This document shows positions 8,597-18,237 of a DNA stretch of 64,000 bases, piece after piece; the stretch's first letter is position 1, and each line of letters begins with the position of its first letter. Under the pieces are notes generated by a model. It worked only from the letters and a program-made list of their open reading frames with translations. It did no database searches and had not been told where the DNA came from. The stretch covers positions 1-64,000 of the forward strand of contig RFGH01000079.1 of assembly GCA_003696675.1 (NCBI GenBank). Direction: 5' to 3'. This stretch comes from Planctomycetota bacterium. GTDB lineage: Bacteria > Planctomycetota > Phycisphaerae > Phycisphaerales > UBA1924. Position numbers and translations under genes: made by a program.

Positions 8597-9610
8597 ATGC
8601 CCGACGCGCCCGCCGACCAGCCCGCCCCGCGTTCCGCCGACCAGCCCCGTGTCGACCCGCATCTCTATCTGCACCCCCAGACGCTGGCCCGGCTCGGCTC
8701 GTTCGAGCTTCGGGCCAAGATGATCGTCGAGGGCGTGATGAGCGGCATGCACCGCTCGCCCTACGCGGGGGTGTCGGTCGAGTTCGCCCAGCACCGGCCC
8801 TACGCCCCGGGAGACGACATCCGGCGGCTGGACTGGAAGGTCTACGCCAAGACCGACAAACTCCAGATCAAGCAGTACCAGCAGGAGACCAACCTGGACC
8901 TGGTCGTGCTGGTCGACGCGTCCGGCTCGATGAACTTCGGCACCCGTCTGTACGCGGACGCCACCGGTTCCGGGCGGGTGGTGTCGATGGACGGTCGTCC
9001 GAACTGGACCAAGTTCGACCACGCGACAGCCACGGCCGCGGCGTTGGCGTATGTGACGATCGAGCAGGGCGACCGGGTGGGGCTGGTGGTCTACGCCGAC
9101 GAGATCCGGACGATGCTGCCGCGGTCGGGGCGGAAGGCGACCTGGCGGTCGATCGTGGACCTGCTCTCGACCCACCCGGTGGACACGCAGACCGACTTCG
9201 CCCGGGTAATGGAGCAGACGCTGGCCAAGGTGACCAACCGCTGCCTGTTCGCCATCGTGTCGGACTTCTTCGACGACCCCGAGCGGATCCGGGCGGCGCT
9301 GGCCCGGGTCAAGCACCGCGGGCACGATGCCATCCTGCTGCAGGTGCTCGACCGGGCGGAGACCGAGTTCCCCTTCGACGACCCGGCCCGTTTCGAGGGG
9401 CTCGAGCACGACGGCGTGCTGCGTCTGGACCCGCGGGCGATCAGGGAGGACTACCTTGCGGCATTCAAGGGCCACATCGACGCGCTGCGCAAGGCGGCCC
9501 GGTCGTTCGGGTTTGACCATCAGGTCGTGTCGACCCACGACTGGCTGGGCCCGCCCATCGCGGCGATGCTGGCCAAGCGCAACGCGGTGATCCGGAGGTC
9601 CGGGCGGTGA
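8597..9610 (+). CDS. DUF58 family protein (von Willebrand-like fold), first gene of a seven-gene cluster
   Basis: DUF58 proteins are soluble von Willebrand-type partners that usually work with MoxR-type AAA+ ATPases; their precise role is not settled. The 337-residue product has the DUF58 core YAGVSVEFAQHRPYAPGDDIRRLDWKVYAKTDKL near residues 55-90, followed by the metal-site motif LVDASGSMNFG at about 103-113 and a Rossmann-like vWA fold with DFFDDPERIRAAL. The ATG at 8597 opens the operon. The stop overlaps the next start as GTGA. No MoxR gene is next to it in this window, which is unusual because the two are normally neighbours. The N-terminal 30 residues are Pro/Asp-rich and look disordered. 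Confidence 0.88.
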   Translation: MPDAPADQPAPRSADQPRVDPHLYLHPQTLARLGSFELRAKMIVEGVMSGMHRSPYAGVSVEFAQHRPYAPGDDIRRLDWKVYAKTDKLQIKQYQQETNLDLVVLVDASGSMNFGTRLYADATGSGRVVSMDGRPNWTKFDHATATAAALAYVTIEQGDRVGLVVYADEIRTMLPRSGRKATWRSIVDLLSTHPVDTQTDFARVMEQTLAKVTNRCLFAIVSDFFDDPERIRAALARVKHRGHDAILLQVLDRAETEFPFDDPARFEGLEHDGVLRLDPRAIREDYLAAFKGHIDALRKAARSFGFDHQVVSTHDWLGPPIAAMLAKRNAVIRRSGR

Positions 9611-11727
9611 CCTTTCTGCACCCGGCCATCCTGGGCGTGGGGCTGGCGTGCGTCGCGATCCCGATCATCATCCATTTCCTGCGCCGGCGTCGGCGTCCGA
9701 TCCCGTGGGCGGCCATGCGGTTCCTGCAGGAAGCGATGCGCAAGCGTCGGCGTCGGCTGCGGCTGGAGCAGTTGCTGCTGCTGCTCAGCCGGTGCGCCCT
9801 CGTGACATTGCTCGCGTTGGCGGTGGCGCGACCGACGCTGGGGGCCGGGGCGGGGGGCGACCGCCCCACGACGCTGGTGCTGGCGATCGACAACTCGATC
9901 GCGAGTGCACAGAGGGATGCTTCGGGTCGGACCGGGCTGCAGCGGTCAATCGACGCGGCTCGGGCGGCGTTGCAGGGCGTGGACCCGGCGCGGGGCGACG
10001 CGGTGGGTCTGGTGACGCTGGGCGCACCGGGAGAGGCGCTGGTCTGGCCGCCCTCGCCCGACCCGGACGCGGTGCGCCGGGCGTTGGACCGGCTGGAGCC
10101 GACGGACTCGCGGGTGACGCTCGGGGCGTTGCGTCGGGTGCTGAGCGAGCGGCCGGAGGAAGAAGACGGACGCCGGACCGAGGTGCGGCTGTTCTCCGCG
10201 TGGCGTGGCGTGGACGCGCGGACGCTGTTCGAGGGTGCGCCGCTGGGCGGGGTCGACGCGATCGAACTGTCACCCCCCGGCGACGCGGGCGGGGCGAACG
10301 CGGGGCTGGCTGATCTGGCGCTGTCCACGCCGACGGTGGTGGGGGCGGCGTCGCTGGCCCCGAGCACGCGGGTGTCGGGCGTGGTGGTGCGGTCGGGCGA
10401 CCTGCCGGCGCAGGAGATCGCGGTCGAGCTGATCGCCCAGCCGGGCGGCGTGATCGCCGGGCGCGGCGTGGCGCGGTTCGAGCAGGGCCAGGAGCGGGCG
10501 TCGTGGTCGGTGTCGGTCGACGATGCGGCGTTGACGCCCGGTCGGGCGGGTCGGGTGGCGGTGGTGGCGCGGCTGCCGGACGACGCGAACCCGCGGGACA
10601 ACACGGCCCGCGTGGTGCTCTCCAAGCGGCGCGAGCTGCGGGTGGGCGTGGTCGAGCGGGCGCCTGTGGCGGGCGATCTCACGCCCGGCGCGTGGGTGCT
10701 GGCCGCGCTGACGCCCGACGAGCGGGCGGGCATCGAGTCGTTCCGCATCGACCCGGCGTCGCTGGGATCGGTGCCGGCGGGATCGGTGGACGCACTGTTT
10801 GTGCTGGAGCCTTCGCGCGTGCCGGACGCGGGCTGGACGCGGGTGCGCGAGTTGCTGAGCCTCGGTGGGCTGGTGGTGCTCACGCCGGGCGTCGACGGCG
10901 ATCTGGCGTGGGGCGGGCGTCTGAGCGAACTGAGCGGCGGCACGCTGTCGCTCAACGCCAACGCCGGCGTGCGCGAGGAGCCGACGCGGCTGAGCCCGGA
11001 CGAGCCGGGCGCGCTGCTGGGCGCATTGCGGGGCGAGTTCGCGGATCTGGCGACATCGGTCGGGGTGGCGCGGCGGGTGTCGATCGACAGCCGCGAGCCG
11101 GACGGGGTGGTGCTGCGGACGCAGGACGGCGGGGTGATGCTGGCGCAGTCGGGCGGCGCGGACGGGCGGGGCATGCTGGCGGTGTTCACCGTGGCGTTCG
11201 ACATGGACTGGACGGACCTGCCGGCGCGGCCGCTGTTTGTGCCGGTGGTGCAGGAGTTGGTCCGTCGGGGCAGCGGGCGGGGCGTGGACGCGTCGGCGGT
11301 GGCTGGTCTGGCCGCGGCAACGGACGACGCGGGGGTCGATCGCTGGGAGCCGGACGCGACGCTGGCGGGCGAGGACGGGGTGACCGGTGTGCCTGGCTCG
11401 CGGGCGGGTGTGTTCGTGGCGCTCGGCGCGGACGGGCGGGTACTGCGGACGGTGTCGGTGAATCCCGACGCGGACGCGGCCAGGGCCGAGCCGGCCCGGA
11501 GCGATGAACTCGGCGCGGGCGCGGCGGCGTTGTTCCCCGGATCGGAGATCCGCTCCGACGGCGACACGGGCGACGCGGTGATGACCGCTCGGCAGCGGAC
11601 GGCGTGGGGCGACGGGCTGGCGTTGACGCTGCTGGCATTGGCGGCGGCGTTGGCGGTGATCGAGGCGGTGCTGGCGAGGGCGGCGTCCCACCCGGCGCAC
11701 GACGCGCCGCGGAGGGTCGGGGCATGA
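9607..11727 (+). CDS. BatA-like membrane protein with von Willebrand-like domain
   Basis: The N terminus MTFLHPAILGVGLACVAIPIIIHFL, the Arg-rich loop with PWAAMRFLQEAMRKRRRR, and a second hydrophobic helix near residues 57-75 match the BatA N-terminal domain (aerotolerance-type). A vWA-like domain follows, with the degenerate metal site AIDNSIAS, then a long beta-rich region and a final membrane helix (LALTLLALAAALAVIEAVL, about 665-685). The protein should sit in the inner membrane with most of its mass outside the cytoplasm or facing partners of the same operon. The GTG start overlaps the DUF58 stop as GTGA. The SAMHS-type metal residues are poorly conserved, so metal binding is doubtful. 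Its substrate is unknown. Confidence 0.82.
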   Translation: MTFLHPAILGVGLACVAIPIIIHFLRRRRRPIPWAAMRFLQEAMRKRRRRLRLEQLLLLLSRCALVTLLALAVARPTLGAGAGGDRPTTLVLAIDNSIASAQRDASGRTGLQRSIDAARAALQGVDPARGDAVGLVTLGAPGEALVWPPSPDPDAVRRALDRLEPTDSRVTLGALRRVLSERPEEEDGRRTEVRLFSAWRGVDARTLFEGAPLGGVDAIELSPPGDAGGANAGLADLALSTPTVVGAASLAPSTRVSGVVVRSGDLPAQEIAVELIAQPGGVIAGRGVARFEQGQERASWSVSVDDAALTPGRAGRVAVVARLPDDANPRDNTARVVLSKRRELRVGVVERAPVAGDLTPGAWVLAALTPDERAGIESFRIDPASLGSVPAGSVDALFVLEPSRVPDAGWTRVRELLSLGGLVVLTPGVDGDLAWGGRLSELSGGTLSLNANAGVREEPTRLSPDEPGALLGALRGEFADLATSVGVARRVSIDSREPDGVVLRTQDGGVMLAQSGGADGRGMLAVFTVAFDMDWTDLPARPLFVPVVQELVRRGSGRGVDASAVAGLAAATDDAGVDRWEPDATLAGEDGVTGVPGSRAGVFVALGADGRVLRTVSVNPDADAARAEPARSDELGAGAAALFPGSEIRSDGDTGDAVMTARQRTAWGDGLALTLLALAAALAVIEAVLARAASHPAHDAPRRVGA

Positions 11728-13994
11728 ACGACCTTCTGAACAGGCTGTTCGGGCTCGAGGGGCTGGGCTTCGGCACGCCGGACGCGGCGTTGGTGTTCGA
11801 GCGTCCGCTGCCGGGCTGGGGCTGGGCGCTGCTGGCGGTGGCGTGCGTGGCGCTGGGGCTGTGGACTTACCGGCGGCTGCCGGGCGGGGGCGTGACGCGG
11901 GCGCTGCTGGCGTGCTCGCGGGGGTTGCTGATCGTGCTGCTGGCGTTGCTCGCGGCCGGGCCGCAGTTGCGGCTGGATCAGATCCGCGTGGAGCCGGACC
12001 GGGTGTTCGTGCTGGTGGACCGCTCGGCGTCGCTGGCGGTGCCGGATGCGCCGGGAGGGCGGACGCGGGCCGAGCAGGCGGAGGCGGCGTTGGCGCTCGC
12101 GGGTCCGGCGTTGGAGGCGCTGCGCGAGCGGTCGCAGGTCGCGGTGTGGCGGTTCGGCTCGGATGCGCGCGAGTCGGGCGAGTCGGGCGAGTCGGGCGAG
12201 TCGGGCGACCCCGCGACGCGGATCGGCTTTGCACTCGCGGCGGTGCTGGACGAGGCGCGGGGCGCTCCGATCGGCGGCATCGTGGTCATCAGCGACGGAC
12301 GATCCACCGATCGCGTGCCCGCGGGCGTGCTGCGTCGGCTGGAGAGCGAGCGTGTGCCGGTGTTCGCGGTGCCGCTGGGCTCGCCGGACCCGGTGCGGTC
12401 GGTGGGGATCGAGCGGATGGAGTCGCCGGGCGTGGCGTTCGTGCGGGACGCGGTGCCGGTGCGGGCGAGGGTGGAGTGGTCGGGCGGGGCTCCGGCGGAC
12501 GCGCGGGTCGAGCTGTTCGACCGCGTGACCGGGCAGGTGATCGACGCCGCCCCGGTCGAGGCTTCGGGCGACGAGCCCGGGGCGTGGGTGACGCTGACGG
12601 TCACGCCGGAGGAATCGGGGACGCGGGATCTGGGCGTTCGTCTAGTGGGCGTATCGGAGGACATCGACGCCGAGGACAACACGCGGCGGGTGGCGTTGGA
12701 GGTCATCGATCGTCCGATCCGCGTGCTGTATCTGGACGGCTCGCCGCGGTGGGAGCGGCACTATGTGAAGAACCTGCTGCTGCGGGAGGCGTCGATCGAT
12801 TCGACGGCGATGATCCTGGCGTCCGGGCGGCAGTATGTGCAGGAGGGCGACACGCTGATCGCGCGTCTGCCGGTGTCGCCCGAGGAGTGGGACGCGTTCG
12901 ATGTGGTGATCCTGGGCGACATGTCCGCGGATCTCTTCGGCGGTGAGCAGTTGGCGCAGCTGGGCGAGCATGTGGCGCAGCGTGGTGCGGGCGTGCTGTG
13001 GATGGCGGGTCCGGGGGCGACGCCCGGTTCGTGGTTCGAGTCGCCGGCGGGCGTGCTGCTGCCGCTGCGTCCGGGGTCGATCGGCGTGTGGGACGAGCCG
13101 GTGGTGGCGCGTCCGACGCCGGAGGCCGATCGGCTGGGTGTCCTGCGTACCGGCGAGGACGGCAAGGGCTGGTTGGAGCGGCTGAGCGACCCGGGCGCGG
13201 GCTGGACGCGTCTGCAATGGGCGCTGCGTCCCAAGCCGCAGGATCTCAAGCCGGGCGTGGCGACGCTGGCCGAGGCGGTGGGGGTCGATTCGGGCGCGTC
13301 GGCGCCGCTGGTGCTGACGATGCGGTACGGCGCGGGGCGTGTGGCGCTGGTTGGGACGGACGAGATCTGGCGTTGGCGGTACGGGCGGGGGGAGACGGTG
13401 CCCGAGCGGGTGTGGCTGCCGCTGATCCGGATGTTGGCGCGTGGGCGGGTGGAATCGGCGTTGGGCGCGGGCGTGCTGCGGGTGCGTCCTGAGCAGCCGC
13501 GTCCGGGCTCGCCGGCGGTGATCGAGCTGGAGGTGTTCGACCAGGGCGTGATCGACCGGTTGCCGGAGCGGGTGCGGGCCGAGGTGGTGCGTGCCGACGG
13601 TCGGCGGGATTCGGTGGATCTGCGGGGCGAGGGTGCGTCGCGGACGGGCGAGTGGATCCCGGACGCGCCGGGTGCGTTCGCGGTCGAGTTGCGGGACGGG
13701 CCGACCGAGTTGGCGACGCTGGACGCGTCGGCCCGGGTGGTCGAGCCGGGCGACGAGCGGGCGGACCTGAACACCGACCACGGGCTGCTGGCGGCGCTGT
13801 GCGAGCGGACCGGCGGGCGGGTGGTCGGGCCGGACGAGACGGACCGGCTGGCGGAGTGGGTGCCCAACCGCTCGCGGGTGCACACGGGCACGCCGATCAT
13901 CGAGACGCTGTGGGACCGGTGGGTGGTGCTGATCGCGGTCTTGGCGCTGGCATCCCTTGAATGGGTCGGTCGGCGTCTGATCCGGCTGGCGTGA
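11724..13994 (+). CDS. membrane vWA protein with glutamine amidotransferase-like domain
   Basis: A 756-residue protein with two N-terminal membrane helices (GWGWALLAVACVALGLW and LLIVLLALLAAG), a vWA domain opening with VFVLVDRSASLAVPD near residue 93, an Ig-like segment, and an amidotransferase-like fold starting at RVLYLDGSPRWERHYVKNLL. A last membrane helix (VVLIAVLALASLEWVG) precedes the C terminus. This architecture is common in planctomycete BatA-type clusters; the amidotransferase-like part usually lacks a catalytic cysteine and I see none in a nucleophile elbow here. The ATG overlaps the preceding stop as ATGA. Four 9-base repeats at 12171-12206 encode ESG repeats in the vWA domain. 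Confidence 0.8.
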   Translation: MNDLLNRLFGLEGLGFGTPDAALVFERPLPGWGWALLAVACVALGLWTYRRLPGGGVTRALLACSRGLLIVLLALLAAGPQLRLDQIRVEPDRVFVLVDRSASLAVPDAPGGRTRAEQAEAALALAGPALEALRERSQVAVWRFGSDARESGESGESGESGDPATRIGFALAAVLDEARGAPIGGIVVISDGRSTDRVPAGVLRRLESERVPVFAVPLGSPDPVRSVGIERMESPGVAFVRDAVPVRARVEWSGGAPADARVELFDRVTGQVIDAAPVEASGDEPGAWVTLTVTPEESGTRDLGVRLVGVSEDIDAEDNTRRVALEVIDRPIRVLYLDGSPRWERHYVKNLLLREASIDSTAMILASGRQYVQEGDTLIARLPVSPEEWDAFDVVILGDMSADLFGGEQLAQLGEHVAQRGAGVLWMAGPGATPGSWFESPAGVLLPLRPGSIGVWDEPVVARPTPEADRLGVLRTGEDGKGWLERLSDPGAGWTRLQWALRPKPQDLKPGVATLAEAVGVDSGASAPLVLTMRYGAGRVALVGTDEIWRWRYGRGETVPERVWLPLIRMLARGRVESALGAGVLRVRPEQPRPGSPAVIELEVFDQGVIDRLPERVRAEVVRADGRRDSVDLRGEGASRTGEWIPDAPGAFAVELRDGPTELATLDASARVVEPGDERADLNTDHGLLAALCERTGGRVVGPDETDRLAEWVPNRSRVHTGTPIIETLWDRWVVLIAVLALASLEWVGRRLIRLA
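12171..12206 (+). repeat. four tandem 9-base repeats (GAGTCGGGC)
   Basis: Four perfect copies of GAGTCGGGC, in frame, coding ESG four times inside the vWA domain of the 11724-13994 protein. Slippage here would change protein length by three residues without a frameshift. Confidence 0.9.
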
Positions 13995-14019
13995 CGAACC
14001 GTGGACGGGCGCGAACCGG

Positions 14020-14025
14020 TACAGT
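14020..14025 (+). promoter_or_regulatory. -10-like hexamer inside the vWA operon (TACAGT)
   Basis: TACAGT eight bases before the GTG at 14034, in the only sizeable gap (39 bases) of the cluster. It could be an internal, leaderless promoter for the second half of the operon. Confidence 0.4.
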
Positions 14026-14033
14026 GACGCGGC

Positions 14034-17000
14034 GTGAGCAATCTTTCGCCATCCCGACCCGTGCGAGCCGGCGAGAAGCCGGTGCGGGATCTGGCCGCGT
14101 CGCTCGACCGGGTGGGCGGGACGGTGCGACGGCTGCTGATCGTCCGCGGGGCGGCATGGGTGGCAGCGGCGGCGATCGGCGGGGCGGTGTGCGTGGGTCT
14201 GATCGACCTCGGGCTTCGCCTGCCGCACTTGGGGCGGGCGTTGCTTCTGGGGCTTGGGCTGGGTGCGTTGGGGTGGCTCGGGGTGCGGCTGATCGCCCCG
14301 GCGTGGCGGCTGCGTCTGCCGCGTTCGACGCTGGCGCGTCGGCTCGAGGTGCTGTATCCCGCACTGGCGGGCACGATCGCGCCGGCGGTGGACCTGCTGG
14401 AGCAGAGCGAGGCGGGCGGCGAGCCCGGGGCCTTGGCCCGGGCGGGGATCGACCGGGCGTCGGACGCGCTGGCACGGGTGCGTGCGGACCGGCTGGTGCG
14501 TTGGTCGGGGTTGGGGCGTGCGGGGGGCGCGTTGGGTGTTGCGGTGTCGGTCGTGCTGCTGCTGGCGGCGTTGGCGCCGACGATGACGGCGATCGGGGCG
14601 CGTCGGGTGCTGCTCCCGTTCTCCGACGCACGCTGGCCCACGCGGTTCGGCGTGACGGATCTGACGGAGACCGCAGTGCACCCGATCGACGAGGCGCTGG
14701 CGGTGCGTGTGGGCGTCGGGCCGGGTGATCCGGGGTCACGGGTGCGGCTGGAATGGCGGTTCGGCGATGATGGCGTCACGGAGCGGTCGCCGATGACGGC
14801 GCAGCCCGCCTTGTCGGACGGCACGCGTGTGTTCGAACGCCTGATCGACCCGGGCACGATCAATGATGACGATCGAAGCCCGGTGCTGCGGTACCGGGTG
14901 GTGACGCCGGACGACCGCTCGGACTGGGTGCGGGTGCGTCTGGTGCGTCCGCCCGAGGTGGTGTCTGCGTCGGTGGTGATCGAGCCGCCCGCGCACGCCG
15001 AGAGCGCACCGGGGCTTGCCAACTTCCGCACGGGCTCGCACGACATCGGGACGGGTGATGCGTCGATCGGACCGGTGCTGGGCGGGTCGGGGGTGACGCT
15101 GCGGTGGAGGTTCTCGTCGGAGGTGGACGCGGTTAGCGCCTCGGAGTGGTCGCAGACGCCGATCGGCGTGAACCGCCCGGACGGTCGGACGCTGGAGATC
15201 ACGCTGTCGCCCGAGGCCCCGGCGCGGATCGCCCCGGTGGTCAGCGACGAGCACGGGCTGGGGCTGCGGGTGCCGATCGTGGTGGGGCTGGATGTGCGTC
15301 CGGACGCGTCGCCGGGCGTGCAGATTGCCGAGCCGGGCGCGGACCGGATCGTCACACCCGAGGCGGAACTGCCGGTGCGGGTGGAGAGCGTGGACGAGGT
15401 TGGGGTGACGGGCGTGGAACTGCTGGCCGAGCGGTGGGCGAAGCCGGACACATCGCCCGGCGCGGCGCCGGAGCCAACGGGCGGGGCGGCGGTGGTGGAC
15501 GCGTCGTCGATCGATGGGGCATTGACGCGGGTGGAGCTGTCGAGCGTGGTGTCCCCGGCGGCGCTGGGGGCAAAGGCGGGCGACGAGATCGTGCTGGTGG
15601 GCGTGGCGCGGGACACGCGGGGGCAGGCGGGCGAGGTGCGCAGCCAGGCGCGTCGTCTGCGGGTGCTCTCGCCCGAGGATTTCGGGGCGCGGCTGCGGGC
15701 GCAGCTCGATCCGGTGTCGCGTCTGCTGCGTCGCAGCGACGACGAGCAGAAGGCGTTGGGCGAGCGGACGCGGGCGGGCGAGCCCGCCGAGTCGCTGGCG
15801 CGCGAGCAGATCGGGCTGGCGGACGCGGTGGCATCGGCGACGCGGGCGGTGCATGAGCTGGGCGAAGCGGCGGAGATCAACCGCATCGAGGACCCGTCGC
15901 TGCGTTCGCTGCTGCGGGATCTGCAGGCGACGCTGCGCGAGGCAGGGTCCAATGCGCGGGGGGCGGCGCGGGCCATCGAGGCCGGCGACCGGGCGGAGGC
16001 GCAGGACCAGCAGCGGGGCGTGCGCGAACGACTGGGCGAGGCGATGGCGATGCTCGACCGCGGCGAGGACGCGTTCCTTGCCCGGCGGGCGGTGGCGCGT
16101 CTGCGCGAGCAGTTGGCGCAGGCGCAGCAGGACACGGGGGCGATCGGTCAGCAGACGGCCGGCAAGTCCGATGCCGAGTTGACCAACGCCGAGCGGGCCG
16201 AACTGGACCGGCTGGCCCAGCAACAGCAGGAGTTGGCGGACAACGCACGCGAGGCGCTCGAGGAGCTGACGCGCCGGGCCGAATCGCTGGACAAGGACGA
16301 CCCCGCGCAGGCCGAGGCGTTGCGGAGGGCCGCGGAGTCCGGGCGTGCGGGGGCGGTGGCCAACCGCATCCAGCAGGGCGGGCAGGAGACGCGGCAGAAT
16401 CAGACCGGGCAGGCGCAGCAGTCCCAGCAGGAAGCGTTGGACCGGCTGGACGAGATGCTCGAGCAGATCGATTCGGCGGGGGGACTGCGGGACACGGCGC
16501 TGCGTCGCAGGCTGGCGGACCTGATGCAGTCGATCACGGCGTTGATCGAGACGCAGGAGCGGGAGCTGGGCGCGCTGGTCGCGGCGATGGCGGGCGAGCG
16601 GCGCGACGGTCTGGCGCAGGGCATGATCGGGCTGCGCGACAACACGCTGGGCGTGATCGACGACGCGTCGGCGGCGCTGGCCGAGCTGCGCCTGATCGCC
16701 GAGGCGCTGCGGGAGGCCGAGCGGGCGCAGTCCGACGCGGTGGTGTCGCTGCGGAAGGACCCGCCAGCGTACGAGGCCGCGGAGGTCGGAGAGCGGGCGA
16801 GCCTGGACCTGCTGCGTCAGGCGCTCGAGGAGGCGCAGAAGCAGGACGATCGGGCGCGTGAGCGCGAGCAGGAGCGCAAGAAGGCCGAGTTGCGCCGGGC
16901 CTACCGCGACGCGTTGCAGGCGCAGAGCGCCCTGCGGGACGACGCCGCGCCGCTGATCGGGCGGGCGTTGAATCGACGCGAGCGGATCGAGGCGCGGCGT

Positions 17001-17567
17001 GTCGGCTCGGCCCAGATCGATCTGGCCGACGCGATCGCGACGCTGAGGGAGGAGACCGAGGAACTCGGCGAAGCGCCGGTGTTCGGGCTGGCGCACGAGC
17101 AGCTCGATCTGCTGATGCGGAGCGCGGGCGAGGCGATGGGCGAGCCGACGCCGCCGGCGTCGATCGGGCTGGACCAGGACCAGGCCATCGCGTTGCTCGC
17201 GTCGCTGGTGGAGGTTCTGGGAGAGGACAACGCTCCGAGCGATGAGGACTTCCAGGACGGCTCGCAGGGCAACGGCGGCGGGGGGGAGCAGCCGCTGATT
17301 CCCCCGGTCGCCGAGCTGCGTCTGCTGCGGGACATGCAGCGGGCGGCGATGGACCTGACCCGCCGACTGGACGAGTCCCCGGACCTGCGGGAACCGGCCC
17401 GGCTGCAGCGTCTGGGCGGGCTGCAGCGGTCGCTGGCGGAGAAAGGGGCCGCGTTGATCGAACGGATGAACCGGCCGCCCCCGGGCTCCGAACAGACTCC
17501 GGTCAGGCCCGACGAAACCCCGGAAAACGACGCGGAGGGGGAACCATCCGCCGATGACCCCGGTTGA
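14034..17567 (+). CDS. 1177-residue membrane-anchored coiled-coil protein (DUF4175-like)
   Basis: The N terminus has hydrophobic helices at roughly 40-62, 63-85 and 160-185. A beta-rich, Ig-like region with VRVRLVRPPEVVSASVVIEPPAH follows, then from about residue 550 to 1130 an almost continuous Glu/Arg/Gln-rich coiled coil (for example RAVARLREQLAQAQQD and EREQERKKAELRRAYRDAL). The overall plan resembles the DUF4175 family found next to BatA-like genes; I am moderately sure of that family. It would form a long stalk or scaffold anchored in the inner membrane. The GTG start is preceded by TACAGT. The C terminus is Pro/Glu/Asp-rich, ending 14 bases after an upstream alternative start of the next gene. 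Confidence 0.72.
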   Translation: MSNLSPSRPVRAGEKPVRDLAASLDRVGGTVRRLLIVRGAAWVAAAAIGGAVCVGLIDLGLRLPHLGRALLLGLGLGALGWLGVRLIAPAWRLRLPRSTLARRLEVLYPALAGTIAPAVDLLEQSEAGGEPGALARAGIDRASDALARVRADRLVRWSGLGRAGGALGVAVSVVLLLAALAPTMTAIGARRVLLPFSDARWPTRFGVTDLTETAVHPIDEALAVRVGVGPGDPGSRVRLEWRFGDDGVTERSPMTAQPALSDGTRVFERLIDPGTINDDDRSPVLRYRVVTPDDRSDWVRVRLVRPPEVVSASVVIEPPAHAESAPGLANFRTGSHDIGTGDASIGPVLGGSGVTLRWRFSSEVDAVSASEWSQTPIGVNRPDGRTLEITLSPEAPARIAPVVSDEHGLGLRVPIVVGLDVRPDASPGVQIAEPGADRIVTPEAELPVRVESVDEVGVTGVELLAERWAKPDTSPGAAPEPTGGAAVVDASSIDGALTRVELSSVVSPAALGAKAGDEIVLVGVARDTRGQAGEVRSQARRLRVLSPEDFGARLRAQLDPVSRLLRRSDDEQKALGERTRAGEPAESLAREQIGLADAVASATRAVHELGEAAEINRIEDPSLRSLLRDLQATLREAGSNARGAARAIEAGDRAEAQDQQRGVRERLGEAMAMLDRGEDAFLARRAVARLREQLAQAQQDTGAIGQQTAGKSDAELTNAERAELDRLAQQQQELADNAREALEELTRRAESLDKDDPAQAEALRRAAESGRAGAVANRIQQGGQETRQNQTGQAQQSQQEALDRLDEMLEQIDSAGGLRDTALRRRLADLMQSITALIETQERELGALVAAMAGERRDGLAQGMIGLRDNTLGVIDDASAALAELRLIAEALREAERAQSDAVVSLRKDPPAYEAAEVGERASLDLLRQALEEAQKQDDRAREREQERKKAELRRAYRDALQAQSALRDDAAPLIGRALNRRERIEARRVGSAQIDLADAIATLREETEELGEAPVFGLAHEQLDLLMRSAGEAMGEPTPPASIGLDQDQAIALLASLVEVLGEDNAPSDEDFQDGSQGNGGGGEQPLIPPVAELRLLRDMQRAAMDLTRRLDESPDLREPARLQRLGGLQRSLAEKGAALIERMNRPPPGSEQTPVRPDETPENDAEGEPSADDPG

Positions 17568-17583
17568 CCCCCGAAGGACCACG

Positions 17584-18237
17584 ATGCGGCACGGACGCTG
17601 GACCATCCCGACGATCGCTCTTCTCGCGTGTGCGGGCGGTGCGCAGTCGGCGGGTTCCGGGCCGTCGCGGGACGCCGAGCCGGTCTTGCCCTCGCTCGAT
17701 GATCTGCTGGGGCTGGACACCGATGGTGCGGGCGATCTGGACGATCGCGATCTGCAGCGGCAGTTGTCGGCACGCGAGGCGGGCGAGCGGTTCGAGCAGG
17801 CGGTGGGGCTGATGGGCGATGCGTCCGAGCGGCTGGCGTCGGGCGATGTTTCGATCGCGACCCAGCGCGTGCAGGAGGACATCCTGCGGAAGCTGGATCA
17901 GGTGATCGAGGCCGCCAGGCAGAACCAGTCGCGGGGCGGTTCGTCGAGTTCCTCGTCGAGTTCGTCTCGCAACCAGCAGCAGCCGAATCAGTCGAGCCAG
18001 AGCGGGCAGCAGGCGGGCGAGCCGGGATCGGAGCCGGGCGAGTCGAACATGCCCGGCTCGAACACGGACGCGCGTCCCGGGGCGGAGGTCGCGCCGGACG
18101 GCGTGGGCTGGGGCAACCTGCCGCCGCGCGAGCGTGACGCGGTAAGCCAGGGTGTCAGCGACCGGTACAGCGCGCTGTACCGGCGTCTGACCGAGCTGTA
18201 CTACCGCAAGTTGGCCGAGCGGGAGGGCGACGAATGA
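17584..18237 (+). CDS. exported Ser/Gln-rich hypothetical protein of the vWA operon
   Basis: No known domain was recognised. The chosen ATG gives MRHGRWTIPTIALLACAGGAQSAG, a plausible signal peptide, and has GAAGGA five bases upstream. An in-frame ATG at 17554, overlapping the previous gene, would bury the signal peptide behind ten residues. The 217-residue protein has an acidic helical segment (LDDLLGLDTDGAGDLDDRDLQRQL), a helical QRVQEDILRKLDQVIEAARQ region, a run of eight serines followed by Gln/Asn-rich low-complexity sequence, and a C-terminal SDRYSALYRRLTELYYRKLAERE. That C-terminal segment is well ordered and probably binds a partner. Its stop overlaps the next start as ATGA. Confidence 0.75.
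   Translation: MRHGRWTIPTIALLACAGGAQSAGSGPSRDAEPVLPSLDDLLGLDTDGAGDLDDRDLQRQLSAREAGERFEQAVGLMGDASERLASGDVSIATQRVQEDILRKLDQVIEAARQNQSRGGSSSSSSSSSRNQQQPNQSSQSGQQAGEPGSEPGESNMPGSNTDARPGAEVAPDGVGWGNLPPRERDAVSQGVSDRYSALYRRLTELYYRKLAEREGDE

Noticed and set aside
12171-12206. Short tandem repeat as a possible CRISPR or regulatory repeat
   Set aside because: No spacers, unit of nine bases in frame inside a gene; a coding repeat.
12642-17882. Open frames of 679 to 1124 codons on the minus strand across the vWA cluster
   Set aside because: Low-complexity Arg/Ser/Pro composition and no domain; the plus strand has overlapping starts, signal peptides and recognisable folds.
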